Shown here: piece by piece, positions 1 through 5,414 of the stretch
Numbering within the stretch: the stretch's first letter is position 1
Layout: each line of letters starts with the position of its first letter
Assembly: GCA_947589525.1 (NCBI GenBank)
Contig: CANQAW010000125.1
Span: 1-5,414 of the forward strand
Reading direction: 5' to 3'
Length of the DNA stretch: 5,414 bases
DNA from: Candidatus Gastranaerophilales bacterium
GTDB taxonomy: Bacteria; Cyanobacteriota; Vampirovibrionia; Gastranaerophilales; Gastranaerophilaceae
Position numbers and translations under genes: made by a program
The notes under the pieces: model-generated
What the model was told of the DNA's origin: nothing
Seen by the model: the letters and a program-made list of their open reading frames with translations, nothing else
Databases searched by the model: none

Positions 1-620
1 TCATAGAAAACAGCTGTATAGGCTGTTTAAAATGCGCTAAACAAACAAATTGCCCTGCTCTCGTTCCTTATCAAAAAATAAGACCTTGGGAAGAATTTTT
101 GCCAAAAATATTTGATAAAGTCGACTGTATTGAATTTCACGCAATTACATCCGATATTGAAGAAATTGATTTTAAGTGGGATTATCTTTGCTCTCACTAT
201 AAAAAAATGTTAAGTATCTGTACGGACAGGTCATCTTTATCAGACAGGGAAAATATTATTCAGCTTAAAAAAATGATAAAAAGAGCAAACAGAAAAATAA
301 TAATTCAAGCAGACGGCGCACCAAACTCAGGCGGGGCGGATGATTATAAAACGACACTTCAAACGGTTGCTTTTTGCGAGCTCATTAATAAAAACATTAA
401 TAAAAGCGATTTTGATTATTATATATTATTATCGGGCGGAACAAATTCAAAAACTTCAAAACTTGCTAAAATGATTGAAGTTAGTTATAACGGTATAGCA
501 TTTGGTTCTTACGGGCGAAAAATAGTAAAAGATTATACTAATGAGCCTGACTTTTTAGAAAATAAAGAAAAATTTGCGATTGCTCAAAAAACAGTACTTA
601 AATTATTTCAATCAGTCTAA
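1..620 (+). CDS. LdpA-like 4Fe-4S protein, C-terminal part (5' end outside window)
   Basis: The reading frame is open from the left edge (first whole codon at 3) to TAA at 618-620, giving 205 visible residues, so the true start lies upstream. A TTG at 99 is in frame but is not a credible start, because conserved sequence precedes it. The visible part opens with a cluster-type cysteine motif, C-x2-C-x2-C-x5-C (codons at 15, 24, 33 and 51). It continues with a VDCIEFHA strand, then QADGAPNSGG, LLSGGTNSKT and GIAFGSYGR. From memory, these match in order the LdpA C-terminal domain (IEIHT, QTDGRPMSG, LAGGTN, GxAYGSYAR). In Synechococcus, LdpA is a redox-sensing Fe-S protein that feeds light/metabolic state into the circadian clock. 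No clock role can be inferred here. The family call is fairly firm; the function in this organism is unknown. Gene 2 follows after 54 bases. Confidence 0.72.
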   Translation, partial: IENSCIGCLKCAKQTNCPALVPYQKIRPWEEFLPKIFDKVDCIEFHAITSDIEEIDFKWDYLCSHYKKMLSICTDRSSLSDRENIIQLKKMIKRANRKIIIQADGAPNSGGADDYKTTLQTVAFCELINKNINKSDFDYYILLSGGTNSKTSKLAKMIEVSYNGIAFGSYGRKIVKDYTNEPDFLENKEKFAIAQKTVLKLFQSV

Positions 621-623
621 AAA

Positions 624-629
624 TATAAT
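624..629 (+). promoter_or_regulatory. possible -10 element upstream of the amylase-like gene
   Basis: A perfect TATAAT lies in the 54-base gap between the LdpA-like gene and the next start at 675. No good -35 hexamer is present at 16-18 bases upstream (the sequence there is AATTAT-like), and perfect TATAAT occurs by chance in AT-rich DNA. It would place transcription initiation near 636 with a leader of about 40 bases. Read-through from the upstream gene is equally possible. Confidence 0.3.
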
Positions 630-674
630 CACCCGACTAATAAAAATTTCTTTTATAAGAATTATTTTATTTTT

Positions 675-2003
675 ATGAAAGAAAATTGCGTTAATTTACT
701 GTTAAAAGCTTTTGATTACGATATAAAGCTTGAAAAAAACAACGATTTTAAAGATAAAATCTATCATTCGCTCGGTTGTGCACTGGAGAAAAAATGGATT
801 GCAAATATTGTTCCAAGCGAGCTTTTAAACAAGGATTTAAAAGAAATAATTAATCTTATTGCAACAATATCGGAAGATTATAATTTTTATAATTATTTTC
901 CCGATAACGTAGAAACCCCTGATTACGGCGACAACTGGGGCAGATTTGCAAATTATTTTGAACTGAATAACAGAGCAATTGCAAATATGGAAGGAAATCG
1001 CACCTGCTGCGGATTAATTAATTCAATTAAAATTCTTCCCGCAATTCCTCCAAGTGCTAAATCTTGGGCAAATTGCATTATAATATCTCAAATTTTCCCG
1101 AATTTGTTCGGAGACGGCTATAACAAGCCCGCATGGGAAGAAAATTCACTCTACGCCTTTAAATTAAACACGGGTTATAGTGAAAATATAATAGATTTTA
1201 ATATTGCTTCAAAAATCTCTCCCGAGCAACAACTTCAAGCCTTTTGCGACCTTGCACATTTTAGAGGGTTAAAAATCGGGTTCAGAACGATAATCTCGGC
1301 TGATCAAATGAAAGTTATTATAAATAATGAAGAACAGGTGTTTTCTTGGAATAATCCCGAGCATGTTGAAATTTATATAAATGAAGCCGTTAAGCTTATG
1401 AACCTTGGTTTTGAAGCAATGTTTGTGGATAGCGCAAAACATATCGGCGGTTTTGAAATGGAAAATTATACAGGCGTTGGCGCACTGCCTGATTATCCTC
1501 AAGCACAGTATATTTTTAATGAAATAAGAAGAAGGTCGGGTAAAACCAATATTTCAATTGTCGGAGAAAAATCGTCTTCTGATTTTGAAAGATACCGTTT
1601 TATGGGACTAAATGCAGGAACTGATTATATTACGGGTGATGACTTTTATAAAATTCGAGAATTATCAGACCAATTAAAATATTCAAGAACCTATGCCCCA
1701 GGAGTTGAAATCGAAAATGATAACTACGAAGGCGGAATAAGCTACGAACAAAGATTAAACCGCATATCTAACGCACTTTTTGCGTACTATTGCGCAAGCG
1801 ATAAATTACCTTCTTTTATGCAGACAAATGACCTTTTTCCTCTGAGATACGATACAAATACGCACCATATAATGATGACAAATCCTAATTATTCAACGGA
1901 TAACACCCCTTCAAGCCATATCGAAAATCTTTTCACAAAAGATGACGGCGCTTATTATAACCACAAGGTAGGAGAGATATTTGCGCATGCGTTGTGCAGA
2001 TAA
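675..2003 (+). CDS. divergent alpha-amylase-like (GH13-type) TIM-barrel protein, activity uncertain
   Basis: This is a 442-residue protein starting at ATG 675. No in-frame ATG, GTG or TTG lies between the preceding stop and this ATG, and the next Met is at residue 105, so the start is chosen by default; no clear Shine-Dalgarno precedes it. There is no signal peptide or membrane segment, so it is probably cytoplasmic. The order of motifs resembles a GH13 barrel: a helix plus strand AHFRGLKIGFRTII (residues 194-207, region I position), MFVDSAKHIGG (249-259, like region II FRxDAxKH, D252 as possible nucleophile), IVGEKS (295-300, region III, E298 as possible acid/base) and MQTNDLFPL (382-390, region IV, D386). 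Several usually invariant residues differ: the region I Asp is not evident, F250 sits where the Arg before the nucleophile is expected, and N385 replaces the His of region IV. It may be a distant or non-hydrolytic relative; the substrate is unknown. The ferritin-like gene follows after 18 bases. Confidence 0.55.
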   Translation: MKENCVNLLLKAFDYDIKLEKNNDFKDKIYHSLGCALEKKWIANIVPSELLNKDLKEIINLIATISEDYNFYNYFPDNVETPDYGDNWGRFANYFELNNRAIANMEGNRTCCGLINSIKILPAIPPSAKSWANCIIISQIFPNLFGDGYNKPAWEENSLYAFKLNTGYSENIIDFNIASKISPEQQLQAFCDLAHFRGLKIGFRTIISADQMKVIINNEEQVFSWNNPEHVEIYINEAVKLMNLGFEAMFVDSAKHIGGFEMENYTGVGALPDYPQAQYIFNEIRRRSGKTNISIVGEKSSSDFERYRFMGLNAGTDYITGDDFYKIRELSDQLKYSRTYAPGVEIENDNYEGGISYEQRLNRISNALFAYYCASDKLPSFMQTNDLFPLRYDTNTHHIMMTNPNYSTDNTPSSHIENLFTKDDGAYYNHKVGEIFAHALCR

Positions 2004-2008
2004 ATAAA

Positions 2009-2015
2009 GAAAGGA
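2009..2015 (+). promoter_or_regulatory. ribosome binding site of the ferritin-like gene
   Basis: GAAAGGA ends six bases before ATG 2022 and starts five bases after the TAA of the preceding gene. It fixes this start and fits translation from a shared message. Confidence 0.75.
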
Positions 2016-2021
2016 TATAAA

Positions 2022-3311
2022 ATGAATTTTTTAAAAGAAAAAGGAATACCTTTAGAAAAACAGTTGAAAACTTGGCATGATATTGTTAAACGTCCTTATG
2101 AAAGAGAACTTGCGGATAATTATACAAGAACCCGCCAGATTTTAATGAATGGTATTGAAACGGAAGCATGGTGTTTTAAACACTGCATGGTCAGAAAATC
2201 GCCTGATTGGGAAATGAACAAAGTTTTGGTTAATATCAGAAGAATTGAAGATATGCAGCAAACCACCGTAAACTGGCTATCTCCTTTTAAACAAACCGTT
2301 TTAGATACAACTTTGGGCTATGAACAAGTAGCAGTTGACCTGACTGCTTGGCTTGCTCAAAATGAAGAAGACGAATATGTAAAAGAAACTTTTAACTTTG
2401 GTTTATTGGAAGATTTTGACCATTTATACCGTTATTCTCAATTTGCCAAAATGATTGAAGATACAAACCCTGATATTATTTTACATGGTGCAACCGATGT
2501 TGTTGTAGGCAGACCTACGCAATATCACCACAACTGCAACGGTCTCAGAATGAGAAAACACTATGACAAAAACACGGCATCGCCTCAAACTAAAGTGAAT
2601 ATTCTTACTTTAATTTCAGGCGAACAGCAAACCCATAACTATTACGCAGAACACGGTTTTATGTATGGAAATAATGATTTAAAACGTTTATATGCCGAAA
2701 TTTGCGATGTTGAAGAAGAACATGTTACTATGTATGAAACTCTTGTTGACCCCTCTGAAACAATGTATGAAAAATGGCTTGTTCATGAATTTACCGAAGC
2801 TTGCAACTATTATAACTGCTATAAAGATGAAGTTGATGACAGAATGAAGTTAATTTGGGAAGAAATGTTAGGAATGGAAATCGAACATCTTAAAATTGCT
2901 TCTAAGTATTTTAAACAATATGAAAAGAAAGACCCCGAAGAAGTAATAGGAGAAAAAGCAGTGCTGCCCTGCCATTTTGAATCACAAAAAGAATACGTAA
3001 CGGATATTTTATTAAACGAAGTAAATAAAAGAGTTGTTGCAGAAGGTAAATTTGATGTAGTTGATAAATTAGATGAGTCTTGGAGAAGCTACGTTATTCA
3101 AGAAGCGGTATCATCATCAGGTGCGCCTTCAGAAACCGCAGTGCAGTTATCAATAGATACATTGGGCAGAGATGTTGCTCTTGCCGATTCTGATTTGTTA
3201 AATAAAGAAGACTCTTTGGTCAAAAAGGCAATGCAAAAGCTTTACAACGCACCAAATACGGTAACGCCCGAAGCATACAAGGAGATAATTAAAAAACAGC
3301 TTGATATGTAG
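2022..3311 (+). CDS. ferritin-like (rubrerythrin-type) di-iron domain protein, function unknown
   Basis: This is a 429-residue acidic, helix-rich protein with no signal peptide or membrane segment. I do not recognise a named family. The centre shows a classic four-helix di-iron pattern: E201 (SGEQQTHNYY), E231-x2-H234 (VEEEHVTMYE), E259 (HEFTEACNYY) and E286-x2-H289 (MEIEHLKIA). An extra hairpin upstream has similar spacing: E101 (LGYEQVA) and E130/D131...H134 (LLEDFDHLY). This suggests a third helix pair or a second, degenerate metal site. Residues 310-429 form a mostly helical tail without a recognisable cofactor motif; there is no rubredoxin-like CxxC domain, so it is not a standard rubrerythrin. 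Such proteins usually act as oxidases, peroxidases or iron-handling proteins; which applies here cannot be read from the sequence. It is probably co-transcribed with the amylase-like gene and is closed by the strong terminator at 3318-3353. Confidence 0.6.
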   Translation: MNFLKEKGIPLEKQLKTWHDIVKRPYERELADNYTRTRQILMNGIETEAWCFKHCMVRKSPDWEMNKVLVNIRRIEDMQQTTVNWLSPFKQTVLDTTLGYEQVAVDLTAWLAQNEEDEYVKETFNFGLLEDFDHLYRYSQFAKMIEDTNPDIILHGATDVVVGRPTQYHHNCNGLRMRKHYDKNTASPQTKVNILTLISGEQQTHNYYAEHGFMYGNNDLKRLYAEICDVEEEHVTMYETLVDPSETMYEKWLVHEFTEACNYYNCYKDEVDDRMKLIWEEMLGMEIEHLKIASKYFKQYEKKDPEEVIGEKAVLPCHFESQKEYVTDILLNEVNKRVVAEGKFDVVDKLDESWRSYVIQEAVSSSGAPSETAVQLSIDTLGRDVALADSDLLNKEDSLVKKAMQKLYNAPNTVTPEAYKEIIKKQLDM

Positions 3312-3317
3312 TTTATT

Positions 3318-3353
3318 AAAAACCTGTAATAATTATTTTATTACAGGTTTTTT
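3318..3353 (+). terminator. intrinsic terminator after the ferritin-like gene
   Basis: A perfect 15-bp inverted repeat (3318-3332 pairing with 3338-3352) with the core CCTGTAATAA, a five-base loop TTATT and a run of six T at 3348-3353. It begins seven bases after the TAG stop at 3309-3311. The flanking A run also makes a tail in the reverse direction, but no gene on the minus strand needs it here. Confidence 0.9.
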
Positions 3354-3354
3354 A

Positions 3355-3363
3355 TGGTACAAT
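3355..3363 (+). promoter_or_regulatory. probable extended -10 promoter of gdhA
   Basis: TGG followed by TACAAT forms a TGn-extended -10 element (one mismatch to TATAAT), two bases after the terminator T-run. A -35 element would fall in the terminator stem and none matches well, which is tolerated in extended -10 promoters. Initiation would be near 3370, leaving a leader of about 25 bases before the ATG at 3395. Confidence 0.5.
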
Positions 3364-3383
3364 TTCTTATATTGAGAACTTGC

Positions 3384-3389
3384 GAGGAG
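3384..3389 (+). promoter_or_regulatory. ribosome binding site deciding the gdhA start
   Basis: GAGGAG lies five bases before ATG 3395. It sets that ATG as the start rather than the in-frame TTG at 3380, which would put this site inside the coding region. Confidence 0.85.
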
Positions 3390-3394
3390 TTAAG

Positions 3395-4747
3395 ATGTCA
3401 TCATATATTGAAAAAGTACTAAAAAAAATTCAAGAAAAAAATCAATACGAAAAAGAATTCAACCAAGCCGTTAAAGAAGTTTTATATTCGATTAAACCCG
3501 TTGTGGAAAAACACCCCGAGTTTGAAAAATCAGCGCTTTTAGAAAGATTATGCGAACCGGAGCGAATAATAACATTTAGAGTTCCTTGGACGGATGATAG
3601 AGGAAACGTGCAAATAAACAGAGGTTTCAGGGTTCAATTTAACGGTTCAATCGGACCTTTTAAAGGCGGGCTCAGATTTCATGAAAATGTTAATTTAAGT
3701 ATTATTAAATTTTTAGGTTTTGAACAAGTATTTAAAAACGCACTTACGGGTCTTCCGATAGGGGGCGGAAAAGGCGGAAGCGATTTCAGCCCTAAAGGTA
3801 AATCAGACAATGAAATTATGCGTTTTTGTCAAAGTTTTATGAATGAACTTCAAAGACACATAGGACACGACCTTGATGTTCCCGCAGGCGATATCGGCGT
3901 TGGCGCAAGAGAAATAGGGTATTTATTCGGACAATACAGAAAAATAAAAAATTGCTTTGAGGCAGGTGTTTTAACAGGCAAAGGACTTTCTTACGGCGGT
4001 TCACTAGCACGCAAAGAAGCTACGGGATTTGGTTTGCTGTATTTTATATCAGCAATGGCTCAACATCATTCGATAGATTTAAAAGGTAAAAGCGCAATTA
4101 TATCGGGAAGCGGAAACGTTGCAATCTACGCTTGTCAAAAAGCGCAGGAGCTAGGTATTAAAGTTATTGCAATGTCTGATTCAACAGGCTGTATTAAAGA
4201 CGAGAAGGGTATTGATATTGAAGAAATAAAAAGAATTAAAGAAGTTGAAAGGTTAAGAATTAAAGAATATCTTAAAAAATACCCCGATGCGCAGTATTTT
4301 GAAAATATCCCCAATCAGCCTCAAAAGATTTTTTCAATTCCGGCTCAAATTGTTCTTCCTTGTGCAACTCAAAACGATATCAATTTAGATACGGCAAAAC
4401 AGCTTGTTAAAAACGGAACAATAATAATCGGCGAAGGTGCAAATATGCCAACCGAAAATGATGCTATTGAATATTTAATTCAAAATAATATTCTTCTTGC
4501 ACCCGCAAAAGCAGCAAATGCCGGCGGAGTTGCCACTTCTGCGCTTGAAATGTCTCAAAATTCAATGCGCTATTTCTGGTCTTTTGAAGAAGTTGACCAA
4601 AAATTAAAACAAATAATGAACAACATTTATTCATCGTGTTTAGATGCTGTTGAAGAATATAATCTCGGAATTAATTATTGTGCGGGAGCTAATATTGCAG
4701 GATTTAAAAAAGTAGCAGATGCAATGACTGCACAAGGCATCATATAA
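3395..4747 (+). CDS. gdhA: glutamate dehydrogenase, hexameric small-subunit type
   Basis: This 450-residue enzyme has the usual length for bacterial hexameric GDH. It catalyses reversible reductive amination of 2-oxoglutarate with ammonium to L-glutamate in the cytoplasm. The N-terminal substrate domain carries GPFKGGLRFH (K90), VFKNALTGLP (K114), the catalytic signature LPIGGGKGGSDFSP (K126) and VPAGDIGVGAREIGYLFGQ (D166). These correspond to the conserved substrate lysines, catalytic lysine and aspartate of the family. The Rossmann domain has SGSGNVAIYACQKA (237-250) followed by VIAMSDSTG (257-265). GGVATSALEMSQNS (377-390) supplies the late active-site serine. All key residues are present, so it should be active. 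The family is often NADP-linked and anabolic, but cofactor preference cannot be settled from the motif. It has its own promoter and ribosome site after a terminator, so it is probably transcribed alone. It ends one base before the convergent nadA stop. Confidence 0.97.
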   Translation: MSSYIEKVLKKIQEKNQYEKEFNQAVKEVLYSIKPVVEKHPEFEKSALLERLCEPERIITFRVPWTDDRGNVQINRGFRVQFNGSIGPFKGGLRFHENVNLSIIKFLGFEQVFKNALTGLPIGGGKGGSDFSPKGKSDNEIMRFCQSFMNELQRHIGHDLDVPAGDIGVGAREIGYLFGQYRKIKNCFEAGVLTGKGLSYGGSLARKEATGFGLLYFISAMAQHHSIDLKGKSAIISGSGNVAIYACQKAQELGIKVIAMSDSTGCIKDEKGIDIEEIKRIKEVERLRIKEYLKKYPDAQYFENIPNQPQKIFSIPAQIVLPCATQNDINLDTAKQLVKNGTIIIGEGANMPTENDAIEYLIQNNILLAPAKAANAGGVATSALEMSQNSMRYFWSFEEVDQKLKQIMNNIYSSCLDAVEEYNLGINYCAGANIAGFKKVADAMTAQGII

Positions 4748-4748
4748 A

Positions 4749-5414
4749 CTATACTTTTAGAAGCATCATTTTTTCAATACATTTACTTGCTTTTTGTGCA
4801 ATTTTTTCATCTATTAAAATTTCATTTTTTTCATCAAGCAAAGTTTGATAAATGTTTTCAAGAGTATTTTTTTTCATGTTCGGACAGATTATGTTTTCGT
4901 TGATTAAAATAAATTCTTTGCCCCAATTTTCTTTTTTGGAATCACGGTTTAATCTGTCTGTTACTCCTTTTTCCGTTGCAATAACAAATCTTTTATTATT
5001 TGATTTTTTTGCAAATTCCATAATTTCTTTAGTAGAGCCTACAAAATCGGATAACTTTGCAACTTCCTGATGGCATTCGGGGTGAGTCAAAATAAGAGCA
5101 TCAGGGTAATTTTCTCTTGCTGATTTAATATCTTCAACTCTTATTCTTAAATGCGTCGGGCAAAAGTAATTACTTCAACATTGGGAAGTTTTGATTGAAC
5201 ATAAGTGCCCAAATAAGTATCGGGAACAAAGAGAACTTTATTGACGTTCAAATTTTTGACAACTTCAACAGCGTTTGAACTTGTACAACAAATGTCACAA
5301 TGCGCTTTGACTTCAGCAGTTGAATTAATATAGCAGACAACCGGAATATTGGGGTGTTTCGCTTTGAAAAGTTCTAAATTTTCAACATCTATCATATCCG
5401 CCATAATACAGCCC
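4749..5414 (-). pseudogene. nadA: quinolinate synthase NadA, C-terminal part, frameshifted and cut by the window edge
   Basis: NadA condenses iminoaspartate with dihydroxyacetone phosphate to quinolinate in de novo NAD synthesis and needs a [4Fe-4S] cluster bound by three cysteines. On the minus strand the frame enters from the right edge with GCIMADMIDVENL, whose Cys (5410-5408) is the first ligand. It continues through VVCYINSTAEVKA and CCTSSNAVEVV, then stops at a TAA near 5147 after VITFARRI. A second frame, shifted by one base, resumes with PTHLRIRVEDIKSARE and runs through LTHPECHQEVAKL, SDFVGST and ATEKGVTDRL to CPNMKK (third ligand Cys) and TAG at 4751-4749. Both frames are well conserved on either side of the break, which points to one damaged or mis-sequenced gene, not two. 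The N-terminus lies beyond the window. It is convergent with gdhA, with a one-base gap. Confidence 0.9.
5161..5166 (-). other. frameshift site in nadA at the second cluster-cysteine codon
   Basis: The coding strand reads ATT ACT TTT GCC CGA CGC ATT TAA. One more T in the T4 run (A4 at 5162-5165 on the plus strand) would give ATT ACT TTT TGC CCG ACG CAT, that is I-T-F-C-P-T-H, recovering the family motif CPTH with its ligand Cys. The family usually has W-x-G-x-C before PTH, so a loss of ten bases (three codons plus one base) is an alternative to loss of a single T. Confidence 0.8.

Noticed and set aside
99..101. TTG as start of the first gene
   Set aside because: The frame is open to the window edge and the cysteine motif upstream of this codon belongs to the protein.
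621..674. Small RNA or riboswitch in the gap before the amylase-like gene
   Set aside because: The 54 bases are almost all A/T with no stable stem; only a possible -10 hexamer stands out.
1269..1502. Minus-strand reading frame of 77 codons
   Set aside because: It lies wholly inside the amylase-like gene, has no ribosome site or family features, and reads as an antisense shadow.
3380..3382. TTG as start of gdhA
   Set aside because: The Shine-Dalgarno GAGGAG at 3384-3389 is well placed for ATG 3395, and 450 residues is the usual length.
4852..5070. Plus-strand reading frame of 72 codons, hydrophobic and Phe-rich
   Set aside because: It is antisense to the conserved nadA C-terminal region; the Phe/Ser-rich composition is what reversed Lys/Glu codons give.
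5147..5404. An independent 85-residue gene separate from the downstream 113-residue frame
   Set aside because: Both segments are consecutive parts of NadA with conserved motifs, and the coding sequence between them (PTHLRIRVED...) continues in the downstream frame, so they are one broken gene.
1..5414. CRISPR array, tRNA, insertion sequence, toxin-antitoxin or phage genes
   Set aside because: I saw no regularly spaced repeats, cloverleaf arms, transposase motifs or short toxin-like gene pairs anywhere in the window on either strand.

Overview
The window is AT-rich and densely coding. Codon use leans to AAA, GAA, ATA and AGA, and intergenic gaps are short. The best lineage hint is the partial first gene. 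Its C-terminal half carries the signature stretches of LdpA, an Fe-S protein known mainly from Cyanobacteria. The low GC content and a set of heterotrophic genes suggest a non-photosynthetic relative such as the gut Melainabacteria/Vampirovibrionia (Gastranaerophilales). This is inference; the window has no rRNA or other marker gene to confirm it.

Layout from left to right: (1) 1-620 (+), the 3' part of an LdpA-like 4Fe-4S protein. (2) 675-2003 (+), a 442-residue protein that looks like a divergent alpha-amylase-type (GH13-like) TIM barrel, in which several invariant catalytic-region residues appear replaced. (3) 2022-3311 (+), a 429-residue ferritin-like protein with rubrerythrin-style E/ExxH di-iron ligand motifs, 18 bases after gene 2 and probably co-transcribed with it. 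(4) A strong intrinsic terminator at 3318-3353, followed immediately by an extended -10 promoter. (5) 3395-4747 (+), a full-length hexameric-type glutamate dehydrogenase (gdhA). (6) 4749-5414 (-), the C-terminal part of quinolinate synthase (nadA), convergent with gdhA and one base away from it. It is cut by the right window edge and broken by a frameshift.

The genes do not form one obvious pathway. GdhA links ammonium and 2-oxoglutarate to glutamate, and NadA makes quinolinate for NAD synthesis. The LdpA-like protein and NadA are Fe-S proteins and the gene 3 product is a probable di-iron protein, so redox/iron chemistry recurs. I do not claim a functional system from that. The most notable points are the nadA frameshift, which falls exactly at the codon for a cluster-ligand cysteine, and the uncharacterised pair of a degenerate amylase-like barrel and a multi-hairpin ferritin-like protein. 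I saw no tRNA, rRNA, CRISPR array, insertion sequence or attachment site, and no gene-free stretch longer than about 85 bases.
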